Source of the DNA: Candidatus Nitrospira kreftii
GTDB lineage: Bacteria; Nitrospirota; Nitrospiria; Nitrospirales; Nitrospiraceae
Assembly (NCBI GenBank): GCA_014058405.1
Contig: CP047423.1
Coordinates: forward strand, 1,488,001 to 1,552,000
Reading direction: 5' to 3'
DNA length: 64,000 bases
The notes under the pieces are model-generated. The model worked only from the letters and a program-made list of their open reading frames with translations, made no database searches and had not been told where the DNA came from. How positions within the stretch are numbered: position 1 is the first letter of the stretch; each line of letters starts with the position of its first letter. The position numbers were made by a program, and so were the translations under genes. Shown here one piece after another: positions 52,390 through 61,713 of the stretch.

Positions 52390-53655
52390 ATGGCATTGGT
52401 GCTCGCTCTCCTGTGTGGGATCAACATCGCGATTGGCGTCGGCACGGCTTCTGCCGAGCCTGCGGCGCAGGTCTATAGTCTGGACATGATTATCGACCTA
52501 GCCTTGGCGAAGAATCCCGTCGTGTCGTCGGCAGAAGGCAACATTGAGCAACAAAAGGGTCAACAGACGGCGGCCGGTGCCTATCCTAATCCTACGGTGA
52601 CCGGCTTCGGTGGTCATGGAAACCTTCAGGATACAGGTCGGATTGGTATTGGACCGATTCTTGACCGACAGTCGGTCACCGAATACAACGTGATCGTTGG
52701 ACAACCAGTAGAATGGCCGGCGCTGCGGACCGCGCGGCAACGAGTAGCCGATCTCGGCCTCTCAACGGCCAACGTGGGCCTGTTGGAAACTCGATTGAAT
52801 TTATCAGCTCAAGTCAAGGCCGCGTTCTATGACCTCCTATTGGCCCAGCGGGGAGCCGACCTTGCGCGACAGAACTTGGATACTGTCGAGGGTGTGGCAC
52901 GGATCGTGAGGGCAAGGGTCAAATCGGGCGAGGCGCCTCAATTTGAATCCATCAAGGCGGAGGTGGAAGTCCTGAAAGCTGGGCAGCTGTTGGCGCGCGC
53001 GGACAATGTGGTTCGCATCAGCCGTGTGGTCGTCAACACCCTGACCGGTGGCGCGTTGGGGGCAACCTATGCGGTTCAGGGAGAATTTAGGATGGTTCCG
53101 CGGGATTTGCAGATCGAAGGGCTTATGGTCCGCATGATGGACCAGCATCCAGCCATTCAACGCTTGTTGAGCTCGGTGGAGCAATCGGACTGGAAGATCG
53201 AGTTTGAACGGCAGGCTCGCGTACCGACCGTGACCGTCAACGGCAGCTATTGGCGCGAAATTGGACGAGAAGCGGCTCAAGCAGGACTCTCAATTCCTGT
53301 GCCGCTTTGGTATCGGCGCCAGGGAGAAATCGCGGCATCGCTAGGGGCCAAGCGTCGTGAGGAGGCCGAGTTGCTGAGAACGCGTAATGAGTTGGGGCGG
53401 GCTGTCTATCAACATTATCAGGACGTCCGCACCACGGCCGAGTTGATTGAGGTATTCGATAAGGGGTTACTCAAACAAGCGCAGGAGGCGTTACGACTTG
53501 CGCAGTTCAGCTTTCAACAAGGCGCATCGAGTCTGCTGGAAGTGCTCGATGCCCAACGTGTGCAACGACAGATCTTGCTGGATTATGCCGAGGCGAGGCA
53601 CGCGCTGTCCGTCTCACTGGCACGCCTTGAGCAAGCCGTAGGGGGGACACTGTGA
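52390..53655 (+). CDS. Outer membrane channel of a heavy-metal RND system (CzcC/CusC-like)
   Basis: The 421-residue protein has a signal peptide (LALLCGINIAIGVGTASA) and long alpha-helices of the TolC fold. Two repeated halves appear: SLDMIIDLALAKNPVVSSAEGN and LRLAQFSFQQGASSLLEVLDAQRVQRQILLDYAEARHALS. Such proteins form the outer-membrane duct of a tripartite pump. The next gene overlaps its stop (GTGA), and the whole operon reads czcC-czcB-czcA. Confidence 0.85.
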   Translation: MALVLALLCGINIAIGVGTASAEPAAQVYSLDMIIDLALAKNPVVSSAEGNIEQQKGQQTAAGAYPNPTVTGFGGHGNLQDTGRIGIGPILDRQSVTEYNVIVGQPVEWPALRTARQRVADLGLSTANVGLLETRLNLSAQVKAAFYDLLLAQRGADLARQNLDTVEGVARIVRARVKSGEAPQFESIKAEVEVLKAGQLLARADNVVRISRVVVNTLTGGALGATYAVQGEFRMVPRDLQIEGLMVRMMDQHPAIQRLLSSVEQSDWKIEFERQARVPTVTVNGSYWREIGREAAQAGLSIPVPLWYRRQGEIAASLGAKRREEAELLRTRNELGRAVYQHYQDVRTTAELIEVFDKGLLKQAQEALRLAQFSFQQGASSLLEVLDAQRVQRQILLDYAEARHALSVSLARLEQAVGGTL

Positions 53656-54866
53656 ACGCCCGACCAGATTCAACGCCGCCGTCATCGCGATGGGCTCTCC
53701 CAGGTGTCTGTGGGCTTCTGTTTGGGTTGATGGTCCTCGAAGCGGGGTGTGATGGAACGCCGGGAGAGGTCGTAGCCAGTAAGTCGACCGCAGTCGTCTC
53801 CACACCAGGGCTCATCACACTGTCGGTCGAGGAATCGTCACGGGTGGGGCTCGTGGTTCAGCCGGCGGGACTCAGCGACTTTCGGACGCACCGGGATTTC
53901 CCTGCGATCGTTCAGCCCAATCAACACAACATGGCGGAGATTACGACGTTGGTTCGTGGGCGAGTCGTGGACGTGTATGCGGACCTTGGCCAAGAAGTCA
54001 AAGCGAATGCTCCGCTGGCGATTCTCTATAGTAGTGAATTAGGCCTCGCGCAGTCGGCGTATCTCAAGGCTCGGGCGAAACTCCACGTCGCCGAGCAAGC
54101 CTATGGCCGGGCTAAATTCTTGCTGGAGGAAAAGGTCATCGGAGAAGCGGAACTGCAACGTCGACATGCAGAATTGCTGAGTATCCAGGCCGAGGCCAAT
54201 GAGTCGCGTGATCGACTGAAGCTGCTCGGCATGAGTCTCGACGAATTGCGCCGTCTCGACCGGAGTCGTGAAATTCGGTCGGTTGTGCCGATCGTGGCCC
54301 CCTTCGCCGGTCGCATCATCGGGCGCAATCTGACGCGTGGTGAAGTCGTCGAGACCATCGAAAAGCTATTTGTGATCGCGGATCTCTCGGAAGTCTGGGT
54401 GCTCGCCAACATCCCGGAGAAGGATATTTCGTTTGTCCACTCCGTCCATGCGTCCGGTGGTATGCCGGTGGAGGTACAGGTCAATGCCTACCCCAAGGAA
54501 ACGTTCAGGGGCACCATCACGTATGTCGGAGATGTCTTAGATCCCGTGACGCGCACGATGCAGCTGAGGCTTGAATTGCCGAATCCAGACGGACGACTCA
54601 AACCTGAAATGTTCGCCACCATCAGACTCTTTTCAGAATCGCAGCCCGATCGATTGGCGGTACCGGAGACCGCATTGCAACGCGATCAAGGCCGCACCTT
54701 CGTCTTCGTGCAGCGCAGCGCGAGTGAGTATGAAATGCGCGAAGTCCACATCGGGGAATCCAACGGGGCGTTCACCTCCATCCTCGGCGGGCTGAACGAA
54801 GGAGAACCGATCGTGACGCACGGCGCCTTTGTCTTGAAATCCGAGTTGTTGAAGAAACCCGTCTAA
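53652..54866 (+). CDS. RND periplasmic adaptor subunit (CzcB/CusB-like), lipoprotein
   Basis: The 404-residue membrane-fusion protein has a leader ending in a lipobox (VLEAGC), so it is lipid-anchored. It then carries the adaptor domains: FRTHRDFPAIVQPN, RGRVVDVYADLGQEVKANAPLAILYS, a helical hairpin rich in Ala and Glu, and the beta-barrel VVPIVAPFAGRIIGRNLTRGEVVE, TITYVGDVLDPVTRTMQLRLELPN. It links the inner-membrane pump to the outer channel. Start GTG at 53652 overlaps the previous gene; the next gene's ATG overlaps its stop. Confidence 0.9.
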   Translation: MNARPDSTPPSSRWALPGVCGLLFGLMVLEAGCDGTPGEVVASKSTAVVSTPGLITLSVEESSRVGLVVQPAGLSDFRTHRDFPAIVQPNQHNMAEITTLVRGRVVDVYADLGQEVKANAPLAILYSSELGLAQSAYLKARAKLHVAEQAYGRAKFLLEEKVIGEAELQRRHAELLSIQAEANESRDRLKLLGMSLDELRRLDRSREIRSVVPIVAPFAGRIIGRNLTRGEVVETIEKLFVIADLSEVWVLANIPEKDISFVHSVHASGGMPVEVQVNAYPKETFRGTITYVGDVLDPVTRTMQLRLELPNPDGRLKPEMFATIRLFSESQPDRLAVPETALQRDQGRTFVFVQRSASEYEMREVHIGESNGAFTSILGGLNEGEPIVTHGAFVLKSELLKKPV

Positions 54867-57800
54867 TGGTCTCTCGCCTCCTCGACATGTCCCTGCGCCA
54901 GCGGATGCTTGTCATCATCTTTGCAATGATGATGGGCATGGGAGGAGTGTACGCATTTCGAACCATCCCCATCGACGCCTTTCCCGACGTGACCAGTGTC
55001 TTGGTTCAGGTGGTCACGAAGGCTCCAGGTCTCTCGCCGACTGAGGTCGAGCGCCTGGTCACGTACCCGATCGAGCTTCAGCTCGCAGGTGTGCCTGCCC
55101 TCACAGAAATGCGCTCTCTGACAAAGGTCGGTCTGTCGCTCATTACGATTGTCTTTGAAGATTCGATGGACATCAATTTGGCTCGACAATTGGTGCTCGA
55201 ACGATTGCTCGAAGTCGAGGAGCTCCTTCCGTCAGGGGCCGAACCCATGCTGGCGCCGAATAGTACGGGGCTGGGTGAAGTGTATCAGTATTATTTGGAG
55301 GACACACGCGGATCGGCGAGGAGCGAGGAAGCCGAGCACCAGAGTTTGATCGAACAGCGAACGATTCAAGATTGGGTCATTCGCCCTATTCTGAAAGGCA
55401 CGCCGGAAGTCATCGACGTCAATTCGATGGGGGGCTTCGTCAAGCAATATCAGGTGTTGGTTGAGCCTGGTCTGCTTCGAAAATATGGCCTGACTCTCGG
55501 TGAAGTCTTTGACGCGGTGGCCAGAAATAATGCCAATGCCGGCGGCAATATTCTGGAAAAGCATGACGAAAAATATATTGTGCGTGGGATCGGGCTGATT
55601 CGCTCGCTGAGCGACATTGAACGCATCGTCGTCAAGGAAACCGGTGGCACTCCGGTCTACATCTCTGATGTGGCCCACGTGGTGATCGACCATGCGGTGA
55701 GGCATGGGGCCACGGTGCTGAACGGTGAGCGTGAGGTCGTGAGCGGGATCGTGCTGATGTTGCGCGGCGGGAATGCTCGGGATGTCGTCGAAGGCATCAA
55801 AGGGCGCATCGACGACATTCACGCCAAGAATTTGCTGCCGAATGGATGGCGGATTGTCCCGTTTTATGACCGCATCGAACTGATCACGGCGGCACTGAAT
55901 ACCGTCTACAAGTCGCTGGCGGAAGGCGTGGCGCTCGTCGTCGTGGTGTTGTTCCTCTTCCTTGGGAACCTGCGCAGCGCGCTGATTGTCGTCGGGACCT
56001 TGGTCTTGGCGCCACTCGCCACGTTCATTGTCATGGGGCAGATCGGACTGACGGCCAACTTGATGTCTCTGGGAGGATTGGCCATCGCGATCGGTATGAT
56101 TGTGGATGGGTCGGTCGTCGTCGTTGAAAATGTGTATCGTCATCTCTCGCACCATTCGGCTGCCGCCATACCACGGCTTCAGCTTGTCACGCAATCGGTG
56201 AAAGAAGTCGGACAACCGGTCGTCTTTGGGATTCTGATCATTATCTTGGTATTTTTCCCTCTCCTGTCTCTTCAGGGGATGGAAGGCAAGATGTTCAAGC
56301 CACTTGCCTATACCATCATGATCGCGCTGCTCGTGTCGCTCGTGTTATCGCTCACACTATCGCCCGTGCTGTGTTCGTTGGTACTCAAACAGGGGAGTGA
56401 GGAAGATCCGTGGATCGTCCGACAAGCGAAGCGTCTCTATGCTCCGTCCCTTCGATGGGCGCTTGGACATCGGATCGTGGTGCTCAGTCTGGCCATCGGC
56501 GCGCTGATCGGCGCATTGGCCTTAGTGCCGTTTCTGGGAAGCGAATTTATCCCGATTCTGAACGAAGGATCATTGGCTCCACAAACCATTCGTCTCCCGA
56601 GTGTGTCGCTGCCGGCGTCGATTGAGATCGAAAAGCGCATGCAGCGGGCGATCATGGAGTTTCCGGAAGTGGAGATGGTCGTCTCGAAGATCGGACGAAC
56701 CGAGTTGGGGAACGATCCACAGGAACCGAACGAGAGCGATCCGGTCGTTCGGCTTCGGCCGCTGGACCAATGGACGACGGCGAAGACCAGGCCGGAGCTT
56801 GTTCAAAAGTTCCGTGAACGCCTGACCAGTGTGGCAGGAGCGACGTTTCTCATCAGCCAGCCGATCCAACAGCGCGTCGATGAATTGATTTCCGGTGTGC
56901 GCACGGAAGCCACCGTGAAGCTGTTTGGTGAAGATCTGGAGATCCTTCGAGACAAGGCGCAGGAAATCGCCGAGGTGTTGGAAACCGTCCGAGGAGTGCG
57001 GGATATCAAAGTGGAGCAGTTATATGGACAACCGTACCTGACGATTGATGTCGATCGAGGCAAAATTGCTCGGCATGGGATCAATGTGTCCGATGTCCGA
57101 GAGATCATCACGACCGCGATTGGTGGTGAAGCAGCGACACGCGTCTATGAAGGGCAGCAACGGTTCGATCTCATTCTACGGTTTCCAGAACAATATCGGG
57201 ACAGTGTGGAAGCGATCAGCAATATTCGAGTGAGCGATCATTCCGGCGCCTTGATCCCCTTGGCGGACTTGGGAACCGTACAGTTGGAAGAGGGGCCTGG
57301 GCGCATCAGTCGAGAGCAGCTTCAGCGGTATGTGTCGATCGGGTTCAACACATTGGGACGAGATATCGGCAGTCTGGTTGCGGAGGCGCAGCAGAAAATC
57401 GAGCAGCGTGTAGATCTTCCCATCGGGTATAGAGTGACATGGGGTGGATCGTTCGAGAATATGGAACGAGCCATGGCCAAACTGCAAATCATTGTTCCGA
57501 TCACGATTGGATTGATCTTCCTGTTGCTCTACTCGACCTTCAATTCTCTCCGTCAGGCGACCCTGATCATCTTGAATTTACCGTTTGCTATGATCGGAGG
57601 AGTCGTGGCGCTGTGGTTAACGGGAGAGTATCTCAGCGTGCCGGCGTCCGTCGGTTTTATCAACCTATTCGGCGTGGCCGTGCTGAACGGCATCGTGCTG
57701 GTCTCCTACATGAACAAACTCCGCGACGATGGCCATAGCCTGGATGAAGCGGTCACTTCAGGGGCTCTCCTGCGATTGCGCCCTGTACTGATGACCGCCT

Positions 57801-58093
57801 TGGTCGCGCTATTGGGCCTTGTTCCACTGGCCTTTGCGCAGGGGATCGGATCCGAAGTACAGCGACCACTTGCCATCGTAGTCATCGGCGGCCTCGTGAG
57901 TTCGACGCTGCTGACGCTGATCATGCTACCGGTCCTCTATCGCTGGCTGGAAGAGGGTTCGCAGGGAACGACACCCGTCGGCGATTCTCAGAGGAGAGCA
58001 ACAGGTGACTCGCATGATTCCGTCATGGTTACGCCTCTGGGCGACGGTGAGGCGAGACTTCCCCACCGTCCGGGCAGCGTACCGTCGACGTGA
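54866..58093 (+). CDS. Heavy-metal RND efflux pump (CzcA/CusA-type)
   Basis: The 1075-residue inner-membrane protein has the RND layout: 12 TM segments, two large periplasmic loops and the N-terminal IPIDAFPDVT. The TM4 segment reads GGLAIAIGMIVDGSVVVVEN; CzcA-type Zn/Co/Cd pumps start this motif with Asp (DFG...DGA...EN), whereas here the first position is Ala. The later Asp and the final Glu are kept. The pattern resembles CusA-like or less-studied HME subgroups, so the metal is not settled. The gene is coupled to the adaptor by a 1-base overlap. Confidence 0.92.
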   Translation: MVSRLLDMSLRQRMLVIIFAMMMGMGGVYAFRTIPIDAFPDVTSVLVQVVTKAPGLSPTEVERLVTYPIELQLAGVPALTEMRSLTKVGLSLITIVFEDSMDINLARQLVLERLLEVEELLPSGAEPMLAPNSTGLGEVYQYYLEDTRGSARSEEAEHQSLIEQRTIQDWVIRPILKGTPEVIDVNSMGGFVKQYQVLVEPGLLRKYGLTLGEVFDAVARNNANAGGNILEKHDEKYIVRGIGLIRSLSDIERIVVKETGGTPVYISDVAHVVIDHAVRHGATVLNGEREVVSGIVLMLRGGNARDVVEGIKGRIDDIHAKNLLPNGWRIVPFYDRIELITAALNTVYKSLAEGVALVVVVLFLFLGNLRSALIVVGTLVLAPLATFIVMGQIGLTANLMSLGGLAIAIGMIVDGSVVVVENVYRHLSHHSAAAIPRLQLVTQSVKEVGQPVVFGILIIILVFFPLLSLQGMEGKMFKPLAYTIMIALLVSLVLSLTLSPVLCSLVLKQGSEEDPWIVRQAKRLYAPSLRWALGHRIVVLSLAIGALIGALALVPFLGSEFIPILNEGSLAPQTIRLPSVSLPASIEIEKRMQRAIMEFPEVEMVVSKIGRTELGNDPQEPNESDPVVRLRPLDQWTTAKTRPELVQKFRERLTSVAGATFLISQPIQQRVDELISGVRTEATVKLFGEDLEILRDKAQEIAEVLETVRGVRDIKVEQLYGQPYLTIDVDRGKIARHGINVSDVREIITTAIGGEAATRVYEGQQRFDLILRFPEQYRDSVEAISNIRVSDHSGALIPLADLGTVQLEEGPGRISREQLQRYVSIGFNTLGRDIGSLVAEAQQKIEQRVDLPIGYRVTWGGSFENMERAMAKLQIIVPITIGLIFLLLYSTFNSLRQATLIILNLPFAMIGGVVALWLTGEYLSVPASVGFINLFGVAVLNGIVLVSYMNKLRDDGHSLDEAVTSGALLRLRPVLMTALVALLGLVPLAFAQGIGSEVQRPLAIVVIGGLVSSTLLTLIMLPVLYRWLEEGSQGTTPVGDSQRRATGDSHDSVMVTPLGDGEARLPHRPGSVPST

Positions 58094-58127
58094 TGGCGGA
58101 ACCAGGAGAGAGGGGGGCGACACAACT

Positions 58128-58490
58128 ATGAAGATGTGGAATGTGATGATGGGAGTGGTGTTGAGCCTCGCTCTTCTCTCCGTGGTCGGACCGCGCGAGA
58201 TTGCGGCACAGACGGATATTGACTCACGAAATGCCGACCACGTCAGTGGAAAACTGATTTTTGACCGGCATTGCGCAGGTTGTCATGGGCCAAAGGGTAA
58301 AGGGGATGGCTTTATGATGTTGGGGCCGGACCCGGCGAATCTTACGCGGCCGTCGACTACGCAAAAGTCCGATATGGCGCTGCTGAAAACCATCCATGAA
58401 GGAAAGTTCACCATGCCAGCCTGGAAACTTCGCTTGTCTGAGGAGGACAGTCGAGCCGTGTTGGCCTATATCCGGACACTCACGAAATAG
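58128..58490 (+). CDS. Periplasmic c-type cytochrome
   Basis: The 120-residue protein has a signal peptide (MMGVVLSLALLSVVGPREIAA) and a single heme motif CAGCH, with KGKGDGFMMLGPDPANL and a distal Met in FTMPAWKLRLSEEDSRAVLAYIR. This is a class I monoheme cytochrome. It sits 35 bases after the RND pump gene, so the two may be cotranscribed. The ATG at 58128 has GAGAGGGGGG upstream. Confidence 0.85.
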   Translation: MKMWNVMMGVVLSLALLSVVGPREIAAQTDIDSRNADHVSGKLIFDRHCAGCHGPKGKGDGFMMLGPDPANLTRPSTTQKSDMALLKTIHEGKFTMPAWKLRLSEEDSRAVLAYIRTLTK

Positions 58491-58831
58491 AGAGTTTGGG
58501 CTGAATCTTCTGCCTGAGGCACTCGGTTATTCCATATCGAGACGAATTCGCCGCCGTCCACTCTGTTCGATCGAACACCTGACTCCGACTGCGTTCATTA
58601 GTACTTGGCTCAAACCGGGTCGACGTAACATCCAGCCCATCGCCATTTTTGCACCGGTGCCGTAGGCGGAACCCTTCAGGATTCTACAAATAGAACCTCA
58701 TAACAAATTGTTTTTCAAGGAATATGCGTTAACATCAGATCAAGGTAAGACGGCACACATTGTGCTGCGGATATCAAGCAAGGCCACACGAGTGGCAGGC
58801 ATTCTTTTCTAACCATTTTCACGGAGGTCGT
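58491..58831. other. 341-base gap upstream of the Lys-rich gene
   Basis: Overlapping short frames here are shadows of no recognisable protein. A weak -35/-10 pair may lie near 58708-58735. No RNA gene or repeat seen. Confidence 0.35.
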
Positions 58832-59023
58832 ATGAAACGCATGTTCATGGCAGTGATGGCAGTGGCAGTGGCCTTCAGCGCCCCAGCCTTCGCCGGCGAG
58901 GATAAAAAAGAAGACAAGAAGGGCGGAAATGTTTTGTACGGCGATGAGAAGAAGGAAGAAAAGAAAGGTGGGCACGCGACCTATAGTGATGACAAGAAAG
59001 AGGAAAAGAAGGGGGGCCATTGA
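58832..59023 (+). CDS. Lys/Glu-rich periplasmic repeat peptide, 63 residues
   Basis: After a clear signal peptide (FMAVMAVAVAFSAPAFA) the mature ~42 residues are almost entirely three repeats of the form (E/D)(D/E)KKE(D/E)KKGG(N/H), separated by NVLYG and HATYS. ACGGAGGTCGT gives a good ribosome site. Function is unknown; Lys/Glu-rich, His-ended repeats could bind metal ions or polyphosphate. A terminator follows. Its position beside an efflux operon and a cytochrome suggests a periplasmic metal link. Confidence 0.65.
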   Translation: MKRMFMAVMAVAVAFSAPAFAGEDKKEDKKGGNVLYGDEKKEEKKGGHATYSDDKKEEKKGGH

Positions 59024-59082
59024 GCGAGTGCCCCAGGTAAGTACCCCCACATCATGGATCTAAGTGCAGGACGGTCCTGGCT

Positions 59083-59113
59083 TAGGGGCCCTCGACACTT
59101 TAGAGGGCCCCTA
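59083..59113. terminator. Intrinsic terminator
   Basis: TAGGGGCCCTC and GAGGGCCCCTA form an 11-base GC-rich stem with a 9-base loop between the Lys-rich gene and the convergent kinase gene. Flanking A and T residues allow termination in either direction. Confidence 0.65.
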
Positions 59114-59131
59114 AAAGTGTTCGTCGAAAGC

Positions 59132-61484
59132 TCAACGCGCTCGCGTTGACGATTTACGGTCGGGGATCGATTTCACTGCTGCCTGGATGGCCTGATACAA
59201 TTCTTCCACTGGTGCTTCTTTCGTGAGCAGGGTGACGGCACCCGCTTGGATCATGGCCTCCCGATGTCCCCTGTCCGCATTCACCGACAGTCCCACCACG
59301 ACCATGTCAGGAAAGTTCCCCTTGATCACGGTGGTCGCTTCGATGCCGTTGAGTTGTGGCATGTTCATGTCCATCAGCACGACAGTGGGCTGAAGCGTGT
59401 GCGCCAGCGTGATCGCTTCCGCGCCATTCGCCGCCTCGCCGATGACGTGAATATCCTGATACGCTTCCAGCATCGTGCGGAGGCCTTGACGAACCATGGC
59501 ATGATCATCCACGAGCAACAGACGAATCGTGGATGGATCGCCGGGAGCGGGATCCGCTTGCGAACGACGAGACGGAACCGGCCAATCACCACGTCGGACG
59601 CCTTGGGGTGCCACACGTTCAGTCAACGGCAACACCAGGCTCGCGCTCGTTCCCTTCTTGGGCGCTGAATGAATTTCAAACGAGCCGCCTAGGGCCCGCA
59701 TGCGTTCCTGGATACTATATAACCCAAACTTGGACGAGATCTCTTCATTCGGCAGTCCCGCTTCCGTTGCCGCGGTACCGTCGAATCCCTTCCCTTCGTC
59801 CGTCACGGTGATGCGGAGCTGGTCCATGCGCATGTCCATCGTGAGTGTGGCCTGTCCAGTACCGGCATGTTTGGCCGAATTGATCAGCAGCTCGCGCACC
59901 GATTGAAAGAGTAACACCCGTTGATCCTCCGGCAGGTTGATCAGGTGGTCATCGGGTACCTGGACGGTCACAGTGTGCGCATGTTTGGTCTTCATATACT
60001 CAGCGAGCCACGTGAGGCTGGCAGTCAGACCCTGATCGCGCAGGACTGGTGGACAGAGTTCCGCCACCAAGGTGCGGCTGTAGCTCAGCGCATCGGACAA
60101 GATCTCATCGACTTTTTGCAGGACCGCGTCCCAGGCAGGCTCACCGCGTGCGCGCTGCTTGCCCTGGCCGATCGTCATTTTCCCGACGATCAACATCTGC
60201 TGCAGATGGTCGTGCAGTTCAGTCGCCAGCCGCTTCCGTTCGCGCTGCTCGGCCAGGTTCAATTCTTTCGTCAGCGCGCGCAGGCGTTCCTGGGACTGCA
60301 CCAGATCGCGCGTGCGGTCCTCGACGAGCGCTTCGAGCTCCTGGGTCGATCGTTCCATACGCAACTGCGCTTCCTTTCGCTCCGTGATGTCGAGATTGAC
60401 CCCGACCATGCGGATGGCCCGGCCATTCGCATCACACAGCGTTTTGGCCTTCGCGTAGATCCAGCGCACGGCCCCATCCGGTCGCGCGATGCGATACTCG
60501 AAGGCGGAGGCCGTCGTGGGATCGTTCAACGACCGTTGACAACCAGCGTGAGCCGCTGCCAGATCGTCCGGATGCACGAGACGTCGCCAGGCCTCGGCCG
60601 TGCCGTCATAGCCTCCCACTGGCAGACCCCACATCCGTTCCAGTTCAGGGGACCAGACGCCTGTTTGTGCGAGGATATCCCAATCGAACACCCCGATGTT
60701 GGCCGCCGATTGAGCTAACCGCAGCCGGGCTTCACTCGCCTGAACGGCCGCTTCCAGTTTCAAGCCGGGGGTGATATCCAGCGCAATCCCACTTAGGGCA
60801 TAGGGTCGGCCCTGCTCGTCCCACAACAAGAACTTTTTGACCATCGAGGTATGGACACCGTCCGCTTGCGGGACCCGTTCCTCCACGGTCAGCAATCGTT
60901 CCGATTCCCACACCTGTTGGTCGTTGGCGATGAATTGCGCGGCCAGTTCCGGGGAAAACAGGTCGCGGTCCGTACGGCCAAGGGCCTGTTCGCGAGTCAC
61001 GCTCAACACCCGGGCGCACTCCTCGTTCATGAAGAGATATCGTCCGGCCGGATCCTTGATGAACATGGCCGCCGGCGCGTGGTTCAAGATCGATCGCCAT
61101 CGCGCCTCACTCTCGCGCAGGGTATCCTGGGTTCGATTGATACGGTCGATCAGCATCGTAATCGCCACGGTTTCCACGGCAAAGACACCGAGACTGACCC
61201 AGTAATAGCCAGCAGCGAGATGAAATTCATACAACGGCTCAATGAAGAGCAGGTCGGCGGCAAGCGTTGACAGTACGGACGCCAGGAGGCCCGGCCCCAC
61301 CCCCCCCGCGCCAGGCCGCGAGCATGACGGCCAAGAAGAACGTCAGGAAGGGAAACCCTGTTGGAATGATCGGGCGCAGGGCGACTCGGACACCCGTCGC
61401 GAGCGCGACGAGCAGAACTGCGAAGCCGTATCGAATAAGCCGGCTCTCGCCGAACCGGTTTGAGGGGAAGACGTTCAGCTGCAT
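59132..61484 (-). CDS. Hybrid histidine kinase-response regulator (DUF4118-PAS-PAS-HisKA_3-REC), frameshifted
   Basis: The reading frame is split at a run of eight G residues (minus strand, positions 61300-61307); removing one G rejoins it. The restored order is a four-helix DUF4118-like membrane sensor (GFAVLLVALATGVRVAL, FPFLTFFLAVMLAAW, LLASVLSTLAADLLF, YYWVSLGVFAVET), PAS (WRSILNHAPAAMFIKD), PAS/PAC (WSPELERMWGLP) and a HisKA_3 phosphoacceptor helix (QRERKRLATELHDHLQQML). An HATPase (ELLINSAKHAG, DEGKGFDG) and a C-terminal receiver (LLLVDDHAMVRQGLRTMLE, LMDMNMPQLNG, phosphoacceptor Asp) complete it. No DNA-binding output domain is present. It faces a paralogous hybrid kinase on the other strand. 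Confidence 0.8.
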
Positions 61485-61713
61485 CTGAGCCTTCAGTCCG
61501 GAAATTCCAGCACAGGTCGAGTGCGGTATGATAAGGCGATCGTGCGGAGGAGTCCACCTGTCCGTGAACCGTCTTCGGCGCATTCCACTTTGACCGATTG
61601 TTTACCGGCACAAAGCTAGTTTGGCCTGCTGAGTCCAACCACCCCTAGTATTCAAAAATCCCCTGTGGCATCCTTCCGCCCACCTCTCCCTTTCATTCTG
61701 CATGGAGGCACGT

